Positions 50,462 through 58,328 of a DNA stretch of 64,000 nt are shown piece by piece. The first letter of the stretch is position 1. Each line of letters opens with the position of its first letter. The position numbers and the translations under genes are program-made. The stretch is from contig CAWHIL010000001.1 of NCBI GenBank assembly GCA_963829505.1, positions 744,001-808,000 on the forward strand. The letters run 5' to 3'. The stretch is from Roseiarcus sp963829505. GTDB lineage: Bacteria; Pseudomonadota; Alphaproteobacteria; Rhizobiales; Beijerinckiaceae. Below the pieces are notes generated by a model. That model saw only the letters and a list, made by a program, of their open reading frames with translations. It was not told the origin of the DNA and did no database searches.

Positions 50462-51709
50462 ATGCGGAACGTCCGAGGCGCGCGGTTCGGCGGTTTCTCC
50501 GCACTCCGGGCGAGCGTCCTTCTTGTCCTGTCCAGTTCGCTCGCCATCGCCACGCCCGTCGTCAAGAACGGTCCGCTGGCGCGCGACCGCGATTTCGCCG
50601 TCTTCGTCTCGTCGTTGTGGCCCATGGCCGAGCCTCTCGGGGTTTCACGCGGGACGTTCGATCGCGCTTTTGCGGGCGTCAGATTCGACCCGAGGGTCGT
50701 CGAGGAGACCCGGCGGCAGGCCGAATTTACTCTACCGATCTGGAACTACGTCGCCGCCGCCGGCACGGCCGACAGGATCGCCCGCGGCCGCGACAAGGCT
50801 CGGACGGCCGGGCGGTGGCTCGTCAAGGCGAGCGCGGCCTACGGAGTCGATCCGGCGACGCTCCTCGGGATCTGGGGCCTTGAAACCGACTTTGGCGGAT
50901 CTCCTGGCGACTTCGATGTCGTTCGATCGCTGGCGAGCCTCGCCTTCGTCCGGTTTCGCGACGATTACTTTCGCGACGAGCTTCTCGCCGCGCTCGCGAT
51001 CCTCGAGGAGGGCGACGTTCCGCCGAGGGGGATGGTCGGATCGTGGGCCGGCGCGATGGGCCAGACGCAGTTCATGCCGTCGAGCTTCCTCTCCTACGCC
51101 GTCGACTTCGAGGGCCACGGTCGGCGGGACATCTGGAAAAGCCAGGCCGACGCGATCGGCTCGACCGCATCGTTTCTGGCCGGGCACGGCTGGAAGCGGG
51201 CCCTCCCCTGGGGCTTCGAGGTCGCGCTTCCCGTGGGCTTCGTCCTGGCCGCCGCCGATTCGTCGAAGCCCGCTCCTTTCTCCGGCTTCGCCGCGCGCGG
51301 CGTTCTGCGGGCGGACGGCAAGCCGCTTCCCGACGACGGCGAGGCGCGGCTCTTCATGCCGGCGGGCCTCAAGGGGCCGATCTTCCTCGTCACCGCCAAT
51401 TTCGACGTGATCAAGTCCTACAATCCGTCGACGGCCTACGCGCTGGGCGTCGCCCTTCTGGGAGACGCCGTAATCGGCCGCCCCGGCCTTGTGGCGTCGT
51501 GGCCGCGTCCGGACGGGGCGCTCAATCCGGATCAGGTTCGCAACCTGCAGACGAGGCTCAAGGAATTGGGTTATGATCCGGGCGACGTGGACGGCATGGT
51601 CGGGGACGCGCTGCGCTCTGCGGTGCGAAATTACCAGGAGCGCAACGGACTCGAGCCCGACGGCTATGCCGACATCACACTTTTGAAGAGGATCGAAACC
51701 AGCCGATGA
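50462..51709 (+). CDS. Lytic murein transglycosylase, MltB family, with PG-binding domain
   Basis: The 415-residue secreted protein has a signal peptide (about residues 1-31), an MltB-type SLT domain with ATLLGIWGLETDFGGSPGDF (the catalytic Glu) and GAMGQTQFMPSSFLSYAVDF, and a C-terminal PG_binding_1 domain (LNPDQVRNLQTRLKELGYDP, VGDALRSAVRNYQERNGLEP). It cleaves peptidoglycan to 1,6-anhydro-muropeptides in the periplasm. It overlaps the DUF459 gene by four bases, suggesting a shared envelope function. The start ATG is weakly supported by a GAGGG stretch. Confidence 0.9.
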   Translation: MRNVRGARFGGFSALRASVLLVLSSSLAIATPVVKNGPLARDRDFAVFVSSLWPMAEPLGVSRGTFDRAFAGVRFDPRVVEETRRQAEFTLPIWNYVAAAGTADRIARGRDKARTAGRWLVKASAAYGVDPATLLGIWGLETDFGGSPGDFDVVRSLASLAFVRFRDDYFRDELLAALAILEEGDVPPRGMVGSWAGAMGQTQFMPSSFLSYAVDFEGHGRRDIWKSQADAIGSTASFLAGHGWKRALPWGFEVALPVGFVLAAADSSKPAPFSGFAARGVLRADGKPLPDDGEARLFMPAGLKGPIFLVTANFDVIKSYNPSTAYALGVALLGDAVIGRPGLVASWPRPDGALNPDQVRNLQTRLKELGYDPGDVDGMVGDALRSAVRNYQERNGLEPDGYADITLLKRIETSR

Positions 51710-52977
51710 CGAAGCCGCCCGCGCCACGAAACGAGGCGACTGCCCCAATCGGGCGGATCGTCCGCCTCGCATTGATGGCGGTTTGCTGTCTCGTTCTGGC
51801 CGCGCCTACATCGGAGGCCCAGGACGCCGGGGGCTTCGGCGGCTTCTTCCAGCAGCTCTTCAATTTCGGCCGGCCCCCGCCGCCGCCAGCATGGCGCAAC
51901 GAGCCGTTGCGCGAACGCGCGCACAAAGCCCCGAAGAAGAAGATCGAGGTCGGCCGACGGACGCAGGACTTCGTCCCCGCGACCGCGACGCGCGCCCCAG
52001 GCACGCCGGGCGGCGCGCCGGTCGTCAAGCCGACGTTCTTCGTCGGCGTCCTCGGCGACAGCCTCGCGATCCTCGCCGCCCAGGGGCTCGGCGACGCCTT
52101 CGCCGCCAACCCCGAGGTCGGCGTCAACGATCTCGCGCGCGACGTGTCCGGCCTCACCCGCGACGATTATTACGACTGGCCGAAGGCGGCGCGCGATCTC
52201 GTCGCGGCCAAGACCAACATTGAGGTCGCCGTCGTGATGATGGGCATCAACGACCTTCAGCCGCTGAAGGAGAACGGAGAGACGTTCGACCTCCTCACCG
52301 ACCCCTGGCGTGCGGCCTATGCGCGCCGGGTCGAGGCGGTGCTGGCGCCGTTCGAGGAGGCGCACATCCCCGTCCTCTGGGTGGGGCTGCCGCCCATGCA
52401 CGACGAGCAGATGAACGCTCAGGTCATCGCGCTGAACGAGATCTACCGCGACCACGTCGGCAAGGCAGGTGGAACCTATGTCGACATATGGGACGCGTTC
52501 TCCGATTCGAGCGGGCAATTCACCGCCTTCGGCCCCGACGCCGACGGCCAGAACGCGAAGCTGCGCAGCGGGGCCGGCGGGATATATTTCACCAAGGTCG
52601 GGGCGCGGAAAGTGGCGCAGGTCCTGGAGCCGGACATCCGCCGCGAGCTTGGGAAAGCCAATCCACAGGACGCGCGGGCTGCATTGCCGGCCGATGTCGA
52701 ACAGGAGGCGTCCGCCATCAACGCCGAGATAGAGCGGAACAAGAACGCGGAGGCCGCGACGGCGATGACGCCCATTGCAAAGCCCTCGGCGGGGCCGATC
52801 GTATCGCTCAGCGCTCTGCCGGCTTCTCCCGGCGGCGCCCTCGTCGAAGCGCCCAGGGCCGAAACGCCGAGGACCGCCGCGCAACTGGCGGCCGCCTCGT
52901 CGGCCGCGCCGCCGCCAGGCCGCGCCGACGACTTCGCGTGGCCGCCGCGGTCCCCGGAGGACGCGGCGCCCCACTGA
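51706..52977 (+). CDS. DUF459 SGNH-hydrolase-like periplasmic protein
   Basis: The 423-residue protein has a signal peptide (RLALMAVCCLVLAAPTSEAQ), a low-complexity segment, then a DUF459/SGNH-hydrolase-like domain (about 110-300): VGVLGDSLAILAAQGLGDAF with the GDS nucleophile, VAVVMMGINDLQPLKENGET, and VLWVGLPPMHDEQMNAQVIA. The C-terminal ~100 residues are Ala/Pro-rich. Family members may deacylate or deacetylate cell-envelope glycans; the substrate is not known. Its ATG overlaps the transglycosylase stop (ATGA), consistent with a murein-related job. Confidence 0.82.
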   Translation: MTKPPAPRNEATAPIGRIVRLALMAVCCLVLAAPTSEAQDAGGFGGFFQQLFNFGRPPPPPAWRNEPLRERAHKAPKKKIEVGRRTQDFVPATATRAPGTPGGAPVVKPTFFVGVLGDSLAILAAQGLGDAFAANPEVGVNDLARDVSGLTRDDYYDWPKAARDLVAAKTNIEVAVVMMGINDLQPLKENGETFDLLTDPWRAAYARRVEAVLAPFEEAHIPVLWVGLPPMHDEQMNAQVIALNEIYRDHVGKAGGTYVDIWDAFSDSSGQFTAFGPDADGQNAKLRSGAGGIYFTKVGARKVAQVLEPDIRRELGKANPQDARAALPADVEQEASAINAEIERNKNAEAATAMTPIAKPSAGPIVSLSALPASPGGALVEAPRAETPRTAAQLAAASSAAPPPGRADDFAWPPRSPEDAAPH

Positions 52978-53094
52978 CGTCGGCTTGTTTGCCCCGGAAC
53001 GCCGTGCTAGGCGACGCCGCTCACGATTTAGATCCCGCTCGAGACGCACCCTTGGGGCCGCGCTTCATCGAGGCGGGATAGGGAAAGCGACACG

Positions 53095-53580
53095 ATGGCC
53101 GAAGAGAATGGAAACGGCGGACAGGCCGGGCAGACCGCGCCGCGATTCACGGTTCTGGCGCAGTATACGAAGGACCTTTCGTTCGAGAATCCGAACGCGC
53201 CCCGCACGCTCGGTCCCCAGCAGAACGCGCCGAACCTGTCGCTGCAGATCAACGTCAACGCGAGGCAGCTCGCGCCGAACGACTACGAGGTCAGCCTGAT
53301 GCTGGAGGGCGGGGCAGGGCAGGGCGCGGAGACGCTGTTCAAGTTCGAGCTGAACTACGCCGGCGTTTTCCGCATCGAGAATGTCCCGGCCGATCAGGTT
53401 CAGCCGGTCGTGATGATCGAAGGGCCGCGTCTCCTCTTCCCGTTCGCGCGCCAAATCATCGCCGACGCGGTGCGCGGCGGCTCGTACCCGCCGTTGTTCA
53501 TCGACCCGGTCGATTTCCACGCCCTCTATCTGCAGCGGCTTGCGGCGGCCGGCGGCCAGCAGCAGACCCGGCCCGCCTGA
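53095..53580 (+). CDS. secB: Protein-export chaperone SecB
   Basis: The 161-residue protein shows the SecB core: RFTVLAQYTKDLSFENPNAP, INVNARQLAPNDYEVSLMLE, FKFELNYAGVFRIENVPADQ, PRLLFPFARQIIADAVRGGS and YPPLFIDPVDFHALYLQRL. It holds preproteins unfolded for SecA. Its stop is only five bases from the dnaQ stop on the other strand. It belongs to the conserved neighbourhood secB/dnaQ/coaE/aroE/maf/ppsR next to the origin in many alphaproteobacteria. Confidence 0.95.
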   Translation: MAEENGNGGQAGQTAPRFTVLAQYTKDLSFENPNAPRTLGPQQNAPNLSLQINVNARQLAPNDYEVSLMLEGGAGQGAETLFKFELNYAGVFRIENVPADQVQPVVMIEGPRLLFPFARQIIADAVRGGSYPPLFIDPVDFHALYLQRLAAAGGQQQTRPA

Positions 53581-53585
53581 ACGCT

Positions 53586-54305
53586 TCAGCCCGCAGTCCG
53601 AAGCGGGTCGGCTTTGAGGTAAAAAAGCCAGAGCGCGGCGTCGCCGAGCGCCGCGAGAGCGTTTGCGTGCGCCTCAGCCTCTCCGGGGCGGATGCGCGAC
53701 GCCCGGAGCGGGCGCGGACCGATCCTGACCCGTCCGATCTCGATGGTCAGCCCCGCCCCGCGCTCCGCCCCATCGACGAAGGACAGCGACCGCTGGCGGC
53801 CTCCGGTCAGCTCGCTGTAGATCTCGACCAGGATTTCCGCGTCGAGCAGCGCTCCGTGTTTCACCCGCCTCGACCGATCGATCTGATAGCGGTCGCACAA
53901 AGCGTCCAGGCTGTTCGACTGGCCGGGATGCTTCTTTCTGGCGAGCGCCAGCGTATCGACCACGCGGTCCATGGCGAGCGGCTCGCGCCCGGACCCGACG
54001 AGTTCGGCGTTGAGGAAACGCATGTCGAAGTCGGCGTTGTGGATGACGAGAGGGGCGTCTCCCAGGAAGGCCAGAAACTCCTCGGCCAGCGCGGCGAACA
54101 CCGGCTTTCCCTTGAGCTTCTCGGCGCTGTGGCCGTGAACGCGGCGCGCTTCCTCGGGAACCTCGCGCTCCGGATCGATGAGGCGGTGGAAAAAACGTCC
54201 CGTTGGCGAACGATGGACGATTTCGACGGCTCCGATCTCAAGCACCCGGTGCCCGTCCTCGGGGCTCAGGCCCGTCGTCTCGGTGTCGAGCACGATCTCA
54301 CGCAT
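53586..54305 (-). CDS. dnaQ: DNA polymerase III epsilon subunit (proofreading exonuclease)
   Basis: From ATG 54303-54305 the product is 239 residues: MREIVLDTETTGLSPEDGHR with the ExoI Asp-Glu pair, ExoII around LVIHNADFDMRFLNAEL, and ExoIII HGALLDAEILVEIYSEL. It removes mismatched nucleotides at the replication fork. The frame extends upstream for 33 codons into coaE, which is not part of DnaQ. The start overlaps the end of coaE by eight bases. Confidence 0.94.
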   Translation of the reverse strand: MREIVLDTETTGLSPEDGHRVLEIGAVEIVHRSPTGRFFHRLIDPEREVPEEARRVHGHSAEKLKGKPVFAALAEEFLAFLGDAPLVIHNADFDMRFLNAELVGSGREPLAMDRVVDTLALARKKHPGQSNSLDALCDRYQIDRSRRVKHGALLDAEILVEIYSELTGGRQRSLSFVDGAERGAGLTIEIGRVRIGPRPLRASRIRPGEAEAHANALAALGDAALWLFYLKADPLRTAG

Positions 54306-54906
54306 GGGTGCTCCGGCGTCCTTCCAGTCCCGCGGCGGCGCGAAGAAACTGAACAACTTCAGTGCGCGTCGCTTCGAGGCTTCCGCCGGTATCGATGACG
54401 ACATGCGCCCGGCGGCGTTTCTCCGAATCGGTCATCTGCCTGCCAAGAATGGCGCCGAGTTTCGCTTCGGTCATCCCCTCGCGCTTAAGCGCACGGGCGC
54501 GCTGCACAGCTAAGGGCGCGCTGACCACCGCCGCGATGTCGACGGTCCGCTCGGCCCCGGTCTCGAAGAGGAGCGGCACGTCGACGATCGCGACGCGTCG
54601 GCCCTCCTTCGCCGCGCCGGTGACGAAGGCCTCGCGCATGGCGGCGACGGCGGGATGCACGAGCCCCTCCAGCCGTTCGAGCGCCGCCGGATCGCCTAGC
54701 ACGACTTTCGACAGGCGGTCGCGGTCCACTTTTCCGTCGACGAGTACGCCGGGAAAGACGGCGTCGATCCGAGCGGCGCCGTCGCCCGAGTAGAACGCCC
54801 TCACCGCGGCGTCCGCGTCGAACGCCGGCGCCCCGAGCGCCGCGAACATCGAAGCGACCGTCGACTTTCCCATGGCGATCGAGCCGGTCAGGCCGACGAC
54901 GATCAT
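54298..54906 (-). CDS. coaE: Dephospho-CoA kinase CoaE
   Basis: The 202-residue kinase has Walker A GLTGSIAMGKSTVASMFAAL, FDADAAVRAFYSGDGA, the VAIVDVPLLFETGAERTVD strand and LGAILGRQMTDSEKRRRAHV lid region, then VVIDTGGSLEATRTEV. It phosphorylates dephospho-CoA to coenzyme A. It overlaps aroE by four bases and dnaQ by eight, in one operon. Confidence 0.94.
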   Translation of the reverse strand: MIVVGLTGSIAMGKSTVASMFAALGAPAFDADAAVRAFYSGDGAARIDAVFPGVLVDGKVDRDRLSKVVLGDPAALERLEGLVHPAVAAMREAFVTGAAKEGRRVAIVDVPLLFETGAERTVDIAAVVSAPLAVQRARALKREGMTEAKLGAILGRQMTDSEKRRRAHVVIDTGGSLEATRTEVVQFLRAAAGLEGRRSTHA

Positions 54907-55763
54907 TTCCGCCCCTTGTCAGCCGCCATGACATCGGCCTCGATGAGCGCCCGGAGCTCCGGCGTCACACGCGGCCGCCGGCCGAACCAGCGCTCGAAGG
55001 CGGGCGCGGCCTGGTGAAGCAGCATGCCGAGCCCCGCCGCCGTCCGGAGGCCGCGCCGCCCGGCCGCCTCGATCAGCGGGGTGCGGAGCGGCACGTAGAC
55101 GAGGTCGGCGACGACCGCCTCGGCCGGTAGGGCGGCGATGTCGAGGTCAAGCGCCGGCTGGCCCGCCATTCCGAGCGTGCTTGCGTTGACGAGGCAGTCG
55201 ACGCCCCGAAGCCCGTCCTGAAGGCTGCTCCACGCAAGGACGCCAACCCAACCGCCGAAAGCCTGCGCGAGCGCCTCGGCCCGCGATTGGGTTCGATTGA
55301 CGATGACGATGCGTTCAAAGCCGCGCGCGTGAAGGGCGTAGAGAACCGCCCGCGCCCCGCCGCCCGCGCCGATGACCAACGCATGGCCGCGCCGCGCGTC
55401 CCATCCGGCCGCGGATTTATCGAGGTTTGCGAGGAAGCCTTCGACGTCCGTGTTGTCGCCCCAGAGATGGCCCTCCTCGCGCCAGAGGACGTTGACCGCG
55501 CCGAGCGCCTCGGCGACCGGGGTCCGACGCGCGCAGGCGGCGAACGCCGCCTCCTTGTGCGGGACCGTGACGTTCGCCCCGAGAAGCCCGTCACTACCAA
55601 TGCCGGCGGCAAATTTTGGGAAGTCTCCGGGCGGGACCGGGAACAGCTCATAGCGGCCCTCGATGTGCAGGTGATCCAGCCAGTAACGGTGGATGAGCGG
55701 CGACCGCGAGTGCTTGACCGGCCAGCCCGCGACGCCGGCACTTGGAGGCCCTCCCACGGTCAT
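54903..55763 (-). CDS. aroE: Shikimate dehydrogenase AroE
   Basis: The 286-residue enzyme has the substrate region VAGWPVKHSRSPLIHRYWLD and GANVTVPHKEAAF (the catalytic Lys), the NADP fold ALVIGAGGGARAVLYALHAR, and VNASTLGMAGQPALDLDIAA, then GLGMLLHQAAPAFERWFG. It reduces 3-dehydroshikimate in aromatic biosynthesis. The start ATG overlaps the maf stop. It complements the chorismate mutase, hisC and tyrC genes 4 kb away. Confidence 0.94.
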   Translation of the reverse strand: MTVGGPPSAGVAGWPVKHSRSPLIHRYWLDHLHIEGRYELFPVPPGDFPKFAAGIGSDGLLGANVTVPHKEAAFAACARRTPVAEALGAVNVLWREEGHLWGDNTDVEGFLANLDKSAAGWDARRGHALVIGAGGGARAVLYALHARGFERIVIVNRTQSRAEALAQAFGGWVGVLAWSSLQDGLRGVDCLVNASTLGMAGQPALDLDIAALPAEAVVADLVYVPLRTPLIEAAGRRGLRTAAGLGMLLHQAAPAFERWFGRRPRVTPELRALIEADVMAADKGRK

Positions 55764-56401
55764 AGCGCGATCAACCCTTCTCTCCTGAGCCACGCGAGAA
55801 GCTGGAGGAGCGGCAGCCCGAGGATGGTGAAATGGTCTCCGCGGACCCTTTCGAAGAGATGCGCGCCGAGACCCTCGAACTGGTAGGCCCCGACGCTCGC
55901 GAGCACGCCAGGACCAGCCGCGTCGAGATAGCGGTCGATCTCCGCCCTGTCGAGCCGACGCATGTCGAGTTCGGCCGCGTCCGACCCGACGACAAGCGCC
56001 GCGCCGCCGCGCGCGACGCAGAAGGCTGAGGTCAGCCGGTGAGTACGGCCCGAAAGAAGCGCAAGCGTCTCGGCCGCCGCCTCGCGATCGGCGGACTTGT
56101 GCAAGAGCCGCGATCCGACGGCGAGCGTCTGGTCCGCGCCGAGGCAATAGGCGTCCGGTCGGAGGGCGCTCGCCGCGAGCGCCTTGGCGCGTGCAAGCTC
56201 GGGCGCGAGCGTCTCGATCGCGCCGCCCGTGGCGAAATGCCTGTCCTCGAGCGCGCGCTCGTCGACGGCGACGGCGATCGCCTCGGCCGCGAGCCCCGAA
56301 GCCGCAAGGAGAGCCCGACGGCTCGCGCTCTTCGAAGCGAGGAGGAGAGGCGCGGCGACGGCCCAGACGGCCGGTCGAGGCGCGGCGCCGGACCCACTCA
56401 T
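55760..56401 (-). CDS. maf: Maf-family nucleotide pyrophosphatase
   Basis: The 213-residue protein has the Maf start LLLASKSASRRALLAASGLA, the DERALEDRHFATGG loop, GADQTLAVGSRLLHKSADRE with the catalytic Asp, and DRYLDAAGPGVLASVGAYQF. Maf enzymes hydrolyse non-canonical or canonical nucleotides and affect cell division. The ATG overlaps the ppsR stop (TGATG). Part of ppsR-maf-aroE-coaE-dnaQ. Confidence 0.9.
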   Translation of the reverse strand: MSGSGAAPRPAVWAVAAPLLLASKSASRRALLAASGLAAEAIAVAVDERALEDRHFATGGAIETLAPELARAKALAASALRPDAYCLGADQTLAVGSRLLHKSADREAAAETLALLSGRTHRLTSAFCVARGGAALVVGSDAAELDMRRLDRAEIDRYLDAAGPGVLASVGAYQFEGLGAHLFERVRGDHFTILGLPLLQLLAWLRREGLIAL

Positions 56402-57234
56402 CAGCTCTCGGCGATGAATTTGAGCCGGTGGGCGCGATAAAGGTCGAGGATCGCGGCGGCCGTCTCCTCGATCGACCGCCGCGTCACGTCGATGACGGGC
56501 CAACCGTTTTCGGCGAAGAGCCGCCGTGACCCGGCGATCTCCTCGGCGACCGCCACGCGGTCGATGTACTCGGTCTGGCTGTCGGCGTTGAGCGTCAGAA
56601 GACGGTTCTGGCGAATCTGCACGATGCGCTCGACCGAGGCGACGAGACCGACGGTCAAGGGGCGGCGAAGCCGCTCGAGGCCGAGCGGCAGCGGAACATG
56701 CGGAACGAGCGGAATGTTGGCGGTCTTGTAGCCGCGATTGGCGAGATAGATGCTGGTCGGCGTCTTCGACGTCCGGCTGACGCCCATGAGGATGATGTCG
56801 GCATGCTCGAGGTTCTCGGGCAATTGCCCGTCGTCGCTCATCATCGTGTAATTGAGCGCGTCGATGCGCTTGAAATAATCGGCGTTCAGCATGTGCTGGG
56901 CGCCGGCGCGCGGGGTCGAGGTCTGGCCGAGGTAGGACTTGAAGAGGTTCAGGATCGGCCCAAGCACGCTGAGGCACGGCGAACCCGAGGCCTCGCAGCT
57001 TTCCTCGAGCCGCCGCGACAGGTTTGCGTCGACAAGCGTGAAGAGGACGATACCGGGCGAATTCTCGATCTCGGCGATCACGCGGTCAAGGTGCTCCGGC
57101 GTGCGGATGAGCGGGTAGACATGCTCGATCGAGGCGACGCCCTGATACTGGGCGGAGGCCGCGCGCGACGCCGCGATTAGCGTCTCACCCGTCGAATCCG
57201 ACACGAGATGGAGATGGAAGTAGCTACGGCCCAA
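56401..57234 (-). CDS. ppsR: PEP synthase/PPDK regulatory kinase-phosphorylase (DUF299)
   Basis: The 277-residue protein begins FHLHLVSDSTGETLIAASRA and carries the P-loop-like GVSRTSKTPTSIYLANRGYK of the DUF299 family, followed by KTANIPLVPHVPLPLGLERL. It regulates PEP synthase or pyruvate phosphate dikinase by ADP-dependent phosphorylation. The start is TTG 57232-57234 with GGTGGACC upstream. In Caulobacter and Rickettsia the homologous gene (CC0001, RP001) flanks the chromosomal origin, as here. Confidence 0.9.
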   Translation of the reverse strand: MGRSYFHLHLVSDSTGETLIAASRAASAQYQGVASIEHVYPLIRTPEHLDRVIAEIENSPGIVLFTLVDANLSRRLEESCEASGSPCLSVLGPILNLFKSYLGQTSTPRAGAQHMLNADYFKRIDALNYTMMSDDGQLPENLEHADIILMGVSRTSKTPTSIYLANRGYKTANIPLVPHVPLPLGLERLRRPLTVGLVASVERIVQIRQNRLLTLNADSQTEYIDRVAVAEEIAGSRRLFAENGWPVIDVTRRSIEETAAAILDLYRAHRLKFIAES

Positions 57235-57690
57235 GGTCCACCGACTTAAATCCCGGAAGGCTTATAGCCGGTGCATGGACATGTGGACAGGGTGGGAGCG
57301 CCGCCTCTTACGGCTAAGGCTCGCGCCCCGCGCCCATCGCTCGGCGCTGGGCCCTCCACAAGATCGGAGCCGTGGACAGGGAGGAAGCGAGGCAGGTTCG
57401 CCCGGTGAATTCCGGGGACAAGCTTGCCGCGTCGCGCGGGGCGATTGGCAAGCGGCGGGGATGGTTAAGAATTCGTTAATGCGGCGCGCGGTCCGCCGAC
57501 CGTTGCAAAGCGCCTTGCGGCGCAGGAAAGGCGCCAGTGCGGGGACAGTTTGAATCTCGCGCTAGGCGCCCCTCAAGCAGAGGAATCAGATTCTTAGAAT
57601 TCAAATTACCTTTGTCTTGCCGACGAGCAGCCTTGCCATCCACCCTGAACCCGCCATAAGCGCCAAACGCCGCCGATGGGAATTTGTTCC
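57235..57690. other. Putative chromosomal replication origin (oriC)
   Basis: The 456-base divergent gap lies between ppsR and hemJ-rho, the neighbourhood of the alphaproteobacterial origin. It holds a perfect CtrA site (57465-57479), DnaA-box-like sequences TGTGGACAG (57282-57290) and CGTGGACAG (57371-57379), the near form CTCCACA (57354-57360), three GANTC sites (57552-57556, 57583-57587, 57589-57593) and an AT-rich stretch (about 57580-57625) that could unwind first. No protein-like frame is present. The hemE gene usually next to the origin is absent. The assignment rests on synteny and motifs. Confidence 0.65.
57465..57479. promoter_or_regulatory. CtrA binding site TTAA-N7-TTAA
   Basis: TTAA at 57465-57468 and 57476-57479 are exactly seven bases apart, matching the CtrA consensus. 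In Caulobacter, CtrA sites in the origin block initiation in swarmer cells. This one may act on replication or on hemJ transcription. Confidence 0.6.
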
Positions 57691-58113
57691 ATGTATCTCT
57701 CGCTCAAGGCCCTGCACATCATCGCCGTCATCGCCTGGATGGCGGGAATGCTCTATCTCCCGAGGCTCTTCGTCTATCACGCTGATGCGGCCAAAGGCTC
57801 GCCGGAGTCGGAGATCTTCAAGGTGATGGAGCGTCGCCTGCTCAAGGCGATCGTCAACCCTTCGATGGCGGTCGTCTTCGTGACGGGGCCGATTCTCGGA
57901 TATCTCGGCGGGTTCTGGGCGGACCCGTGGCTTCAGATCAAGGCGGCGCTCGCCCTCGGGCTTGGCGCAGTGCATGGATATCTCGCCCGTACGGTCAAGA
58001 TCTTCGCGCGCGACGCCAATACGCGGCCCGCGATCTTTTATCGTATTCTCAATGAGATCCCGACCGTTATCATGGTCGCGATCGTGCTGCTCGTCGTTCT
58101 GAAACCGTTCTGA
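57691..58113 (+). CDS. hemJ: Protoporphyrinogen oxidase HemJ
   Basis: The 140-residue membrane protein has the HemJ pattern: MYLSLKALHIIAVIAWMAGM, LYLPRLFVYHADAAKGS, MERRLLKAIVNPSMAVVFVT, and VIMVAIVLLVVLKPF, with conserved His and Lys/Arg residues for heme binding. It oxidises protoporphyrinogen IX to protoporphyrin IX. I used ATG 57691 (GGGA nine bases upstream) rather than 57676. It is the first gene to the right of the proposed origin and precedes rho; hemE, its normal neighbour, is missing. Confidence 0.9.
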   Translation: MYLSLKALHIIAVIAWMAGMLYLPRLFVYHADAAKGSPESEIFKVMERRLLKAIVNPSMAVVFVTGPILGYLGGFWADPWLQIKAALALGLGAVHGYLARTVKIFARDANTRPAIFYRILNEIPTVIMVAIVLLVVLKPF

Positions 58114-58328
58114 CAAGCCAGCCGGAAAACAGAGCGGCCTCAGAACCAAGTTGAAATTGCCGTCGAAGCCGTCTATGGGACCGCGACAAGCGCCGCCGCG
58201 TTCCTGACGCGGCCGCGGTCCGCCCGGACCGCAAACCTCTCCAACACTGCGCTTTCCAACTCTCCAACCACGTTGCGACGGCAGGCTTTACCAAGCGGCC
58301 CCGACCGTCCGAGACCAAAGGTCCCCCG

